A stretch of DNA of 64,000 nt from Thiomicrorhabdus sp965602805 (GTDB lineage Bacteria; Pseudomonadota; Gammaproteobacteria; Thiomicrospirales; Thiomicrospiraceae): assembly GCA_965602805.1 (NCBI GenBank), contig CBFCZK010000006.1, forward strand, positions 1 through 64,000. Direction: 5' to 3'. A program made the translations under genes and the position numbers. Under the pieces are notes generated by a model. That model had not been told where the DNA came from. It saw only the letters and a program-made list of their open reading frames with translations, and did not search any database. Below, in pieces: positions 1 through 7,862 of the stretch (position 1 is its first letter; the number at the start of each line of letters is the position of its first letter).

Positions 1-39
1 CTTAGTGAAATAGAGGGCGTCAGCAGGGTTCGTTTTTTG

Positions 40-69
40 GTTACTTTTTGCCGAATAGCAAAAAGTAAC
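40..69. repeat. 11-bp-stem hairpin
   Basis: GTTACTTTTTG at 40-50 is the exact reverse complement of CAAAAAGTAAC at 59-69, with an 8-base loop. It lies about 105 bases past the stop of the ion-channel gene. It could be a transcription terminator or part of a dispersed repeat; there is no clear T-run on the channel's strand. Confidence 0.5.
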
Positions 70-152
70 GTGAAGCCAGATAAGAAAAATGATATAGAAC
101 TACGAAGATAAAAAGGCTTCTCAACCTCATCAGAAACCAAATTAATAAAACG

Positions 153-164
153 ACCAGCCCTGGT
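153..164. repeat. ACCAGGCCTGGT-family palindrome, one mismatch
   Basis: ACCAGCCCTGGT differs from the window-wide palindrome at one central base (G to C). The flanks still pair (GACC/GGTC). It lies just 3' of the ion-channel stop codon. Confidence 0.6.
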
Positions 165-175
165 CAAACTATTAT

Positions 176-1021
176 TTAGGACTTATTCACAGTTTGTTGA
201 GCCAACAACATATCTAGTTTTTGGTGCAGTGCCGCCAATTCGGATTCCATGCGGTTTTCATAATTTTCTTTGGCGCTCAACTCTTCAGCAACCGTCTCCG
301 TCATATTTTCGGCTTCCATTTTTTTATGCTCTTCATCAAGCACTTCAACCACGATACCAATCATCATATTCAAGAAGACAAAGGCTGAGAAAAAGATAAA
401 GGTAATAAAGTAAATCCAACTCAAACTGTACAGAGTCATGGCTTCATACATGACATCGGTCCAATCCTCAAAGGTGGCGACGCGGAACAGGGTTAATAAC
501 GAAACCCCCAAGTCACCCCATAACACGGGATTTAAAGTGCCAAATAGCATATTGCCAATGACGGCATACAGATAGAAAATGATAAACATCAATAATGCGA
601 CATAACCCATTCTTGGCATCGCCGAGATTAAGGCATTCACTAGAACCCGTAATTCTGGAATAAATGAGATCAAACGCATAACACGGAATAGACGCAACAT
701 ACGTGCAATCAAGGCGTATTGGGAGTCATCTAAAGGAATTAAGCTGACCGCAACAATGATAAAGTCAAAGATGTTCCAGCCCTTTTTAAAGAAGTCTTTC
801 AAACGTTCTTCTGCCGCCATACGAATTGAAAGCTCAATCACAAAAAACAGAGTCACAGCATAGTCTAAAAAACGGATGCCCCCATCCAGCATAGGATGCA
901 GTTCATAGGTGCGCACACCAATCATCAGAGATGAAAAAACAATCACGCCAATGACAAACAGTTCAAATGCTTTGTTATCCCGAATCTTTTGAAAACGTGC
1001 TTGGAACAATTCCCAACTCAT
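176..1021 (-). CDS. Voltage-gated cation channel (bacterial NaV/CaV-like, single six-helix domain)
   Basis: The 281-residue protein has the one-domain ion-transport fold, which works as a homotetramer in the inner membrane. Helices S1-S3 lie at about 19-38, 48-68 and 81-97. S4 carries Arg107, Arg110, Arg113 and Arg116 at every third position, the voltage-sensor pattern. S5 is about 133-160, the pore loop about 168-193 and S6 about 198-226. The acidic tail (228-281) looks like the coiled-coil tetramerisation segment of bacterial sodium channels. The selectivity-filter motif is T183-F-E-D-W-T-D189 rather than the TLESW of NaChBac, with acidic residues at three positions, so calcium permeation is possible. 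It is a single gene, probably monocistronic. Family assignment is firm; ion preference is inference. Confidence 0.9.
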   Translation of the reverse strand: MSWELFQARFQKIRDNKAFELFVIGVIVFSSLMIGVRTYELHPMLDGGIRFLDYAVTLFFVIELSIRMAAEERLKDFFKKGWNIFDFIIVAVSLIPLDDSQYALIARMLRLFRVMRLISFIPELRVLVNALISAMPRMGYVALLMFIIFYLYAVIGNMLFGTLNPVLWGDLGVSLLTLFRVATFEDWTDVMYEAMTLYSLSWIYFITFIFFSAFVFLNMMIGIVVEVLDEEHKKMEAENMTETVAEELSAKENYENRMESELAALHQKLDMLLAQQTVNKS

Positions 1022-1136
1022 TTTGAACTCCTACTCTTTACCGTTAAGTCACAGACTTGAGCCAACAACCTGGCCAGTCTAAAAATTTTGGCTATTTTAC
1101 TGTATTTGCATTTTAAAATAGTTGTTAAAATATGTT

Positions 1137-1320
1137 GAGACCTTTACACGGATGGCTGCTCGGATATAAATGGCTAAAACGTTCCTACTTTTCGTTGTAC
1201 CCCAAGGGTACTTACGATGGGCGACAACTTGTGAATAGCTAGCTATTCACTGCTTATTCCGCCTCAATTAGAAAAGTTTTATCTCAGTTCTATCTCGAGC
1301 CTCACCCATCTAAAGGCCTC
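1137..1320 (+). mobile_element. MITE-like element, copy A
   Basis: This segment is about 87% identical (by hand alignment, about 24 differences and one gap over 182 bases) to the reverse complement of 20293-20474. The ends are imperfect inverted repeats (GAGACCTTTACACG at the left, AAAGGCCTC at the right). The centre holds a perfect 20-base palindrome at 1230-1249. It has no coding capacity. It fills most of the 357-base gap between the channel gene and the ferredoxin gene and ends about 59 bases before the ferredoxin start. No clear target-site duplication could be read. The end GAGACCTTTGCA resembles, from memory, ends of some IS5-type insertion sequences; this is unchecked. Confidence 0.7.
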
Positions 1321-1378
1321 ATTATTTAAAATCGACAGACAAGTCGAAAACAACTGAACTAAACGATAGGAATATACG

Positions 1379-1630
1379 ATGGCTAAGATTACGGTATTAG
1401 GGCAAGGCGAATGTGAATTTGACGGACAATTTTCAATGTTAGAAGCATTGGATGAAAGTGGTTTTGATATGCCTTATAGCTGTCGTGGTGGGAATTGTGG
1501 TGCTTGTACGGTACGTTTGATTTCAGGTAATGTTGATGAGATTCAAACCCCTGCTTATGACTGTCGTAAAGGTGAAATCCTAACGTGCAGCTGTATTCCT
1601 ACGAGCGATGTAGTGATTGAGCTGATCTAA
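1379..1630 (+). CDS. 2Fe-2S ferredoxin (plant/adrenodoxin-like fold)
   Basis: This 83-residue soluble electron carrier shows the plant-type cluster motif Cys35-x4-Cys40-x2-Cys43 followed by Cys70 in the sequence EILTCSCIPTSDV. An extra Cys72 lies two residues on. The beta-grasp pattern and length match stand-alone ferredoxins that serve oxygenases and reductases. The start is supported by AGGA about 7 bases upstream. It stands alone between a MITE-like element and the pstS terminator, so its redox partner cannot be deduced from context. Confidence 0.9.
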   Translation: MAKITVLGQGECEFDGQFSMLEALDESGFDMPYSCRGGNCGACTVRLISGNVDEIQTPAYDCRKGEILTCSCIPTSDVVIELI

Positions 1631-1679
1631 GCTCAGAACAAGTAGTAATCCCTCTCCGAGAATTGAGCAAAACAGAGTG

Positions 1680-1691
1680 ACCAGGCCTGGT
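1680..1691. repeat. ACCAGGCCTGGT palindrome (exact)
   Basis: Exact 12-mer, extended to a perfect 16-base palindrome (TGACC...GGTCA, 1678-1693). It lies between the 3' ends of the ferredoxin gene and pstS, just before their shared terminator. Confidence 0.9.
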
Positions 1692-1720
1692 CAGTTTGAT
1701 TTAGCTTAAATCTCAGACAC

Positions 1721-1750
1721 AAAAAAGCCTCAATTAATGAGGCTCTTTTG
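1721..1750. terminator. Bidirectional terminator, ferredoxin / pstS
   Basis: AGCCTCA (1726-1732) pairs with TGAGGCT (1738-1744). It is flanked by an A-run on the left and T-rich sequence on the right, so it can serve both converging genes. Confidence 0.8.
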
Positions 1751-1789
1751 ACTTTACAATCAAGTCGTGTCAAACAGATTGAGATAATC

Positions 1790-2758
1790 TTATTTGATTT
1801 TGTTTAACTCTTTTTGTGCAACTTTTTGCGGTAGTGGAATGTAACCATCTTTAGCAACGTCTTGCTGACCTTTTTCTGAAAGAACCAACTTAAGGAACTC
1901 TTTAACAACAGGCTCTAGAGGCTTGTTAGGCGCTTTGTTTACGTAAACGTAAAGTAGACGAGATAGAGGGTAAGTTCCGTTCACTGCGTTTTCTGGATTC
2001 GCTTCTACAAAAGCACCACCCGTCTTCTTAGTAAGAGGAACAGCCTTAACACCCGCTGTCTTATAACCGATACCTGAATAACCAATACCGTTTAATGAAG
2101 CTGAAACAGACTGTACAACAGATGCTGAACCAGGTTGCTCATTGACAGAAGACTTGAAATCACCTTTACAAAGAGCTTTCTTTTTGTAGTAACCATAAGT
2201 TCCAGAAACTGAATTACGGCCATACATCTGAACTGTCTTATCTGCTAGCTCACCGGTAATACCTGTTTGACCCCAAGTCGTGATATCTGCTTTAGTACCA
2301 CACTTACGTGTTGAAGAGAAAATCGCATCAACCTGAGGGATAGAAAGACCTTTAATTGGGTTATCTTTATGAACATAAACCGCTAACGCATCGATTGCAA
2401 CCGCAACTTTTGTTGGCTTATAACCATGCTTCTTCTCAAACATTGACATTTCTTTGCTTTTCATCGCACGACTCATAGGTCCGATGTTAGAAGTACTTTC
2501 TGTCAATGCTGGAGGCGCAGTAGAAGAACCCGCCGCTTGAATTTGGATATTTACATTAGGGTAAGTACGCTTAAACTCCTCCGCCCATAATGTCATTAAG
2601 TTAGCCAATGTATCTGAACCAACAGAAGATAGGTTGCCAGAGACACCTGATACTTTTTGATAAGGGGCTAATGCCGTGTCACTTGCATAAGAAATTGACG
2701 GTGCAGCTAAAGTTGCTGCGGCTAGGCTTAATGCCATAACGATTTGAGATTTTTTCAT
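1790..2758 (-). CDS. pstS: Periplasmic phosphate-binding protein PstS
   Basis: This protein captures orthophosphate in the periplasm and delivers it to the PstCAB importer. The chosen start (322 residues) has GGAG eight bases upstream; an upstream ATG at 2788 would add 10 residues and lacks such a site. Residues 1-25 (MKKSQIVMALSLAAATLAAP...) are a signal peptide ending near SYASD. The body has the PstS-like binding-protein segments SGNLSSVGSDTLANLM, QAAGSSTAPPAL and GRNSVSGTYGYYKKK, the last a likely phosphate-loop contact. It is separated from pstCAB by about 2.3 kb plus the regulator genes and has its own Pho box upstream. It diverges from pit. Confidence 0.95.
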   Translation of the reverse strand: MKKSQIVMALSLAAATLAAPSISYASDTALAPYQKVSGVSGNLSSVGSDTLANLMTLWAEEFKRTYPNVNIQIQAAGSSTAPPALTESTSNIGPMSRAMKSKEMSMFEKKHGYKPTKVAVAIDALAVYVHKDNPIKGLSIPQVDAIFSSTRKCGTKADITTWGQTGITGELADKTVQMYGRNSVSGTYGYYKKKALCKGDFKSSVNEQPGSASVVQSVSASLNGIGYSGIGYKTAGVKAVPLTKKTGGAFVEANPENAVNGTYPLSRLLYVYVNKAPNKPLEPVVKEFLKLVLSEKGQQDVAKDGYIPLPQKVAQKELNKIK

Positions 2759-2838
2759 GATGTTGCTCCAGATTTTTTTTGTAAACACAATTTCATTTAA
2801 TTCGAGGGCTATTCTAGAGTGGCTTCATAAAACTACGT

Positions 2839-2865
2839 TGACAGAAATGTGACAAGTATGTGACA
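2839..2865 (-). promoter_or_regulatory. Pho box upstream of pstS
   Basis: On the minus strand TGTCA occurs three times at exactly 11-base steps (plus-strand TGACA at 2839, 2850 and 2861). This matches the head-to-tail PhoB site, CTGTCA-type repeats with 11-base period. It lies about 80 bases upstream of the pstS start, in the right orientation. Confidence 0.85.
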
Positions 2866-2944
2866 TCGTCTTTTTAACAAAACCACAAATAAATACATCT
2901 ATTCGTATCTAAAAGCAACACTCATAAAGTAATTGTCAAAAAAG

Positions 2945-2950
2945 TATAAT
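2945..2950 (+). promoter_or_regulatory. Possible -10 box for pit
   Basis: A perfect TATAAT lies 75 bases before the pit start. I see no good -35 at 16-18 bases; TTGTCA lies only six bases upstream and might be an activator half-site. Confidence 0.35.
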
Positions 2951-3025
2951 ATTCCTTCTGACGGACTTTATTTTTATATACAATTCACGGATTAAATTTA
3001 ATCAATTAATCGAGCCTACAACCTT

Positions 3026-4600
3026 ATGGAACTTCGAAATATAAATGACCTAGAAAAGGCGGCCTTAAGTGGTCGTAAAGAGATGCTTCGTTTTGGTGTC
3101 GCTTTATTCTTCATTATTGGAATAATCCTCTTTACTTCGGGCATGCAGAGTGGCAATGGTGGAGCCGTCAGCATTGAATTAGTCGTCGCCGCGATGATTG
3201 GTGGCTATATGGCACTTAATATCGGTGCCAACGATGTCGCTAACAACGTTGGTCCCGCTGTAGGTTCCAAAGCCTTGACCCTGACCGGTGCGATTATATT
3301 AGCGGCGATTTTCGAATCTGCGGGTGCTTTGATTGCTGGTGGTGACGTTATCAGTACCATTAAAAAAGGCATTATCGATCCTGGCTTAATTAACGATCCA
3401 CAAACCTTTATCTGGTTGATGATGGCCGCTTTATTAGCTGCGGCGTTGTGGTTAAACTTAGCGACCGCATTGGGCGCACCGGTTTCCACCACACACTCGA
3501 TTGTCGGCGGAGTATTGGGTGGCGGTATCGCGGCTGCAGGCTGGGATATTGCCAACTGGAACCAAGTAGGCGCAATCGCCGCTAGCTGGGTTATCTCACC
3601 CTTGTTAGGCGGCCTAGTTGCCGCCGGCTTCCTGCTGTGGATTAAACGCAGTATCACCTATAAAGATGACATGGTGGCTGCGGCTAAGAAAACATTACCG
3701 TTATTGATTGCGATAATGGCTTGGGCTTTCTCGACCTACCTAATAATGAAAGGTCTGAAAAAAATCTGGAAGGTCGATTTTGAAGTCGCCCTACTGATTG
3801 GTTTCGGGTTTGCGATTGCGGCTTACCTTATTGTTCGCCCATTGATATCGCGTCAGGCTAACTATCTGCAAAACAACAAAAGCAGTGTTAATACGTTGTT
3901 TACCATCCCGTTAATATTTGCGGCGGCTTTATTAAGTTTCGCGCACGGTGCTAACGATGTCGCCAATGCCGTTGGACCTCTGGCGGCGATTAACGATGCC
4001 ATTAGTTCGCAAGGCGTCCACGCTAAGGCTGAAATTCCTTTGTGGATTATGGTCATCGGTGCAATTGGTATCAGTTTAGGTCTACTATTATTTGGTCCTA
4101 AATTAATTCGTACAGTGGGCTCTGAAATCACTGAACTGGATCAAATGCGCGCCTATTCAGTGGCCATGGCGGCCTCGATTGTGGTTATTATTGCTTCTCA
4201 ACTTGGCTTACCGGTTAGTTCAACGCATATTGCGGTTGGGGGAATTTTCGGGGTAGGTTTCTTACGTGAATACTTAAAGCGCACTTATGCCAAAGCCATT
4301 CAAGAGATTAAAGACCATCACCAAGGTGAGGACGAAGAAGAGGTTAACGCTTACATTCGTCGTTTCGCGAATGCACCTATCGCTGAAAAGAAGTACATGC
4401 TTGCGCAACTTAAAGAGAAACAAGCGGAAGTCGAGTTAAGTAAAAAAGAACGCAAGACTCTAAACAAGGTTTACCAAACAGAATTGGTTAAACGCTCTGC
4501 ATTCTTAAAAATCGTGGCGGCGTGGGTCATTACTGTCCCAGCATCAGCCGGAATGGCGGCACTGATCTACTTCGCGATTCGTGGCATGATGATTCCTTAA
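3026..4600 (+). CDS. pit: Inorganic phosphate transporter, PiT family
   Basis: This 524-residue inner-membrane secondary carrier takes up phosphate at low affinity, coupled to protons or sodium. Both halves carry the PiT signature: GANDVANNVGPAVGSKALT near 67 and HGANDVANAVGPLAA near 308. Each is followed by a PVSTTHS or PVSSTHI motif in the matching inverted repeat. About ten membrane helices are evident, and a charged cytoplasmic segment (about 425-490, EKQAEVELSKKERKT) precedes the last helix. It diverges from pstS, so low- and high-affinity phosphate uptake genes share one 267-base control region. The ribosome-binding site is weak. Confidence 0.93.
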   Translation: MELRNINDLEKAALSGRKEMLRFGVALFFIIGIILFTSGMQSGNGGAVSIELVVAAMIGGYMALNIGANDVANNVGPAVGSKALTLTGAIILAAIFESAGALIAGGDVISTIKKGIIDPGLINDPQTFIWLMMAALLAAALWLNLATALGAPVSTTHSIVGGVLGGGIAAAGWDIANWNQVGAIAASWVISPLLGGLVAAGFLLWIKRSITYKDDMVAAAKKTLPLLIAIMAWAFSTYLIMKGLKKIWKVDFEVALLIGFGFAIAAYLIVRPLISRQANYLQNNKSSVNTLFTIPLIFAAALLSFAHGANDVANAVGPLAAINDAISSQGVHAKAEIPLWIMVIGAIGISLGLLLFGPKLIRTVGSEITELDQMRAYSVAMAASIVVIIASQLGLPVSSTHIAVGGIFGVGFLREYLKRTYAKAIQEIKDHHQGEDEEEVNAYIRRFANAPIAEKKYMLAQLKEKQAEVELSKKERKTLNKVYQTELVKRSAFLKIVAAWVITVPASAGMAALIYFAIRGMMIP

Positions 4601-4633
4601 AGCTTAAGCATTAAGTTTTAAAACCATCACCAT

Positions 4634-4662
4634 AAAAAAGGGAGCTTCGGCTCCCTTTTTTA
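4634..4662 (+). terminator. Rho-independent terminator of pit
   Basis: GGGAGC-TTCG-GCTCCC with a UUCG tetraloop, preceded by six A and followed by six T. It could work in either direction. Confidence 0.9.
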
Positions 4663-4770
4663 TTACCTATACAATGTAAATTTTGTAAACTGAAAAGCTT
4701 ATGGAACCCACAAACAACACGAAAAAATGCAGCATTACAGAGGAGAACCAATAGCCTATTCAACAGGCTT

Positions 4771-4782
4771 ACCAGGCCTGGT
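4771..4782. repeat. ACCAGGCCTGGT palindrome (exact)
   Basis: Exact copy in the convergent pit/phoR intergenic region, about 110 bases past the pit terminator. Confidence 0.9.
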
Positions 4783-5043
4783 TGTTTTGTAAATAGGCTT
4801 AATAAAACGTTGTTTCACTCACTTATTAAGCCCGTCTTATTCCATCAAAGCGTCTACACAATTAAAAAGCAGAAGAACAAACCATTTGGAATGGATACAC
4901 TATTTGTGCAGCATAGCGCAGTAAACATCAAATAGGTAAAGAGAGTGTTGATAAACTAAGCGTAAGAGAGACTAAGTGTAAGTGAAGCTAAGAAAAGCTT
5001 CATGACTTCGAGGTTAAAGGCTTTAAGCAAATCATCCAATCGC

Positions 5044-6333
5044 TTATTGAACGACTAAATCCAATGGAAAGTCGCATCTAAAGACACTGCCTTTACCGAT
5101 GACACTTTCAACATTTAACGTTGCGCCATGGTGCTCTAAAACATGTTTAACAATCGACAATCCAAGCCCTGTACCGCCGGTTACTCGGGAACGATCTTTA
5201 TCAACGCGATAAAAACGTTCGGTTAAACGCGGAATATGCTCAGCAGCAATCCCTAAGCCTTGGTCTTTAACCTCGTAATGCGCACCCTCTTTATCCAAGT
5301 ACCAACGAACCGTTATATCGCCCCCTTCAGGTGAATAGCGCACCGCATTCGCCACTAGATTCATAAATACACTCTTCAGCGGTTCGGTATGGCCTTGCAA
5401 CTTTAGACAGGGGGTTATCTCAAATACGATATGGTGTTTTTCACTGCCAAGCTGTCGTGCTTCGATACTGATGTTCTGTAAAATTTCAGGAACATCGACG
5501 GTACTTGATTCAGCGGTAATGGAATCGGCTTCCATTGAAGAGAGTGTTAATAGATCCTCAATAATCGATTGCATACGATTAGATTGATTCTCCATGTGCT
5601 CCAACGGGGTTTTCCATATAACTTGTTGCTCACCTGGCATATCTTGCATAAGCTCAAGATAGCCTTTCAAAACCGTTAAAGGGGTTCTTAATTCATGCGA
5701 GGCATTGGCGATAAAATCACGTCTGATTTGGGCTAACTGATAAAGTTCAGTAATGTCTCTGACCACTAATAATTTGTGGCTTTCAAAGTAGGGAATGATT
5801 TTGACATCAAAGGTACGTTGCTTACCCTGCAGCATGTTTAAAATAAGGACATTTTGATAATCGGCGAGTTTTAAGTAATCTATAAATTCAGGTTGGCGGA
5901 TAACACCTTCCACTTTGCGACCAATGTCCTGGCGACGTAAACCCAACATCGATTGGGATGGCTTATTAAACCATTCAATGTGGTTTTCTTGGTCCAGTGA
6001 GACAATCGCATCTGGGATTTGCATAGAAGCGGCTTTAAACTGTTCAGATTTATACAGATGTAAATCTGCGTGTTTCTCAAGTGCCCGCTGTTTTTTCGAC
6101 ACCAGGTAACTTAACTCACTCCAAAAACCAGATGCTGGTGGAAAAGAAGCATAACTTCCACCACTCATCCATTTTTCAAATTTACGCATACTCCATAGCT
6201 GGCGTCCCATATAAACCAAAAGATATAAGACTAAAGTAATTACCCAGGCACTGCTCATCCAAGCGATAAACAGGAAAACCCACGCACTGCTAATAATCCA
6301 GGTGAGTTCGCGTTTGACGCCGCTTGAAAGCAA
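5044..6333 (-). CDS. phoR: Phosphate-regulon sensor histidine kinase PhoR
   Basis: This membrane kinase phosphorylates PhoB when phosphate is scarce and is held inactive through PhoU and the Pst transporter. The 429-residue chain has two closely spaced N-terminal membrane helices (about 11-42), the linker, a PAS domain (about 95-195), the dimerisation H-box NASHELRTPLTVLKGY (His about 213), the N-box NLVANAVRYSPEGG, and ATP-lid motifs DQGLGIA and GGTGLGLSIVKH. This order and length match PhoR of gammaproteobacteria. It starts three bases after the phoB stop, so the two are co-translated. It is the last gene of the leftward pst-pho block. Confidence 0.95.
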   Translation of the reverse strand: MLSSGVKRELTWIISSAWVFLFIAWMSSAWVITLVLYLLVYMGRQLWSMRKFEKWMSGGSYASFPPASGFWSELSYLVSKKQRALEKHADLHLYKSEQFKAASMQIPDAIVSLDQENHIEWFNKPSQSMLGLRRQDIGRKVEGVIRQPEFIDYLKLADYQNVLILNMLQGKQRTFDVKIIPYFESHKLLVVRDITELYQLAQIRRDFIANASHELRTPLTVLKGYLELMQDMPGEQQVIWKTPLEHMENQSNRMQSIIEDLLTLSSMEADSITAESSTVDVPEILQNISIEARQLGSEKHHIVFEITPCLKLQGHTEPLKSVFMNLVANAVRYSPEGGDITVRWYLDKEGAHYEVKDQGLGIAAEHIPRLTERFYRVDKDRSRVTGGTGLGLSIVKHVLEHHGATLNVESVIGKGSVFRCDFPLDLVVQ

Positions 6334-6336
6334 GGT

Positions 6337-7035
6337 TTAAAGCCCTGTCACAGAAAAGCGATAACCTGAACCACGAATGGTCTGAATATAATCCGCGACT
6401 TCAAGTGGTTCTAATATTTTTCGGAGACGCCGAATATGCACATCTACCGTGCGGTCTTCCACCACGACATTCGATCCCCAAACTTCGTCCAATAACTGTG
6501 TTCGTGAGAAGACACGGTTTGGATGCGTCATGAAAAAGTGAATCAATTTGAATTCAGAAGGCCCCAAAGAGACCTCTTGTAAATCAACAAAAAACCGATG
6601 GCTGGTCAAATCCAACTGCATCTTGCCAGATTCAATTCGGTCGGTCAGTGGCTGGTCAGACAATTGACGACGCAACAAGGCTTGCACCCGAGCGACTAAC
6701 GCCCGTGGCGAAAAAGGCTTAACGACATAGTCATCCGCCCCGGAATCAAACCCTTTAACCTGATCCTCTTCTTCACCACGAGCCGTAAGCATAATAATTG
6801 GCAACGACTGAGTTTGACTGTTCTGGCGTATTTTTTGTGCAAAAGAAACACCTGACATACCCGGTAACATCCAATCCAATAGAATCAAATCGGGCTTTTC
6901 TTCCAAGGCAATTTTCCAGCCCGCTTCAGCATCAGGAGCCTCACGTACCAAATAGCCAGATGCGCTTAAAGTGAACTTTAGCATGTCACGAATGGCCGCT
7001 TCATCTTCTATAACCAGGATTGTCTGTTGACTCAT
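6337..7035 (-). CDS. phoB: Phosphate-regulon response regulator PhoB
   Basis: This 232-residue OmpR-class activator binds Pho boxes and recruits RNA polymerase. The receiver domain (about 4-120) shows the acidic pocket IEDE, the phosphoacceptor Asp54 in LILLDWMLPG, and the conserved Lys in VVKPFSPR. The C-terminal winged helix (about 130-230) contains the recognition region RTQLLDEVWGSNVVVEDRTVDVHIRRLRKIL. Candidate target sites are readable upstream of pstS and pstC. It is located between phoU and phoR on the same strand. Confidence 0.96.
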   Translation of the reverse strand: MSQQTILVIEDEAAIRDMLKFTLSASGYLVREAPDAEAGWKIALEEKPDLILLDWMLPGMSGVSFAQKIRQNSQTQSLPIIMLTARGEEEDQVKGFDSGADDYVVKPFSPRALVARVQALLRRQLSDQPLTDRIESGKMQLDLTSHRFFVDLQEVSLGPSEFKLIHFFMTHPNRVFSRTQLLDEVWGSNVVVEDRTVDVHIRRLRKILEPLEVADYIQTIRGSGYRFSVTGL

Positions 7036-7073
7036 TTAAGATTCCTTATTGAAACTTCTAGACACTTTAAATC

Positions 7074-7805
7074 TTACTCGTTAACGTCATCTAAAAACGC
7101 ACTCAGTCTTTCAGTATCCATATTTCGGATATCCCGGCCCTCTACCAAATAGACAATACTTTCGGCCAGGTTAACAACGTGATCGGTAATACGTGAACTG
7201 GCTCTGACGGCATAAATCATCTCCATCAAATGTTCAGCAGGATGTTCGGCCTTTTCTAAGGCATCCTGAATTTCAGCCAATGACCGTTTAAGGACAATAT
7301 CCATCCTCTCTTGGTCATCCACTATATCAAGGATTTCTGATAAATCTAAACGTGAAAAAGCATTTAAGGATTTTTTTAGATTCTCTACACCGTTTGCAGC
7401 AATCTCGACCAAACCTGTAAAGCCAGGTAAACTCTGACACTGGATATCTTGTTTCGCCATTTTCAAGGAGAGTTTTGAAGCAATGACCGCCTCATCTCCG
7501 ATACGCTCTAAATCGACCGCCATGCGAATTGAGATAATAATCAAGCGCAGGTCAGAAGCTCTTGGCTGCTGTCTTGCCAAGACCATCGCACAAAGACGAT
7601 CAATTTCCATCTCTTCTCTATTAACGATTTTGTCCAGCTGCTTAATCTTTTTAGCAACGCTTCTATCATCACAATTAGTTGCTTCTAACAAATAATCAAG
7701 CTGTCTCTCAACCAAACCACCCATTTCAAGCACTTGATTGAATAACGCTTCTAGATTACGGTTAAGTTGTCCTGAGATGTGGTCTTTAAATTGTCTTCTT
7801 TCCAT
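7074..7805 (-). CDS. phoU: Phosphate signalling protein PhoU
   Basis: This cytoplasmic protein links the Pst transporter to PhoR and represses the regulon when phosphate is plentiful. The 243 residues form two similar three-helix bundles; the metal-binding type motifs are visible in DLERIGDEAVIASKL and ASSRITDHVVNLAESIVYLVEG. It follows pstB with a 57-base gap and precedes phoB by 38 bases. Length and motifs are normal for the family. Confidence 0.95.
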   Translation of the reverse strand: MERRQFKDHISGQLNRNLEALFNQVLEMGGLVERQLDYLLEATNCDDRSVAKKIKQLDKIVNREEMEIDRLCAMVLARQQPRASDLRLIIISIRMAVDLERIGDEAVIASKLSLKMAKQDIQCQSLPGFTGLVEIAANGVENLKKSLNAFSRLDLSEILDIVDDQERMDIVLKRSLAEIQDALEKAEHPAEHLMEMIYAVRASSRITDHVVNLAESIVYLVEGRDIRNMDTERLSAFLDDVNE

Positions 7806-7862
7806 GCTGCTCTCCTCAAATTTATTACGATGTCCGAATGCGATTTAAAACAATCGATTCAA

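Larger units (their letters stand above)
4601..5043. other. 443-base gap between converging pit and phoR
   Basis: It holds the pit terminator (4634-4662) and an exact ACCAGGCCTGGT palindrome (4771-4782). The rest, about 4800-5043, contains no plausible gene longer than about 25 codons, and I see no terminator obviously serving phoR. Confidence 0.6.

Noticed and set aside
3205..3657. Open frame of 150 codons on the minus strand inside pit
   Set aside because: It is antisense to a well-conserved PiT transporter and has a proline/alanine-rich composition typical of shadow frames.
4801..5043. Possible small RNA or gene before phoR
   Set aside because: No promoter-terminator pair and no frame longer than about 25 codons could be supported.
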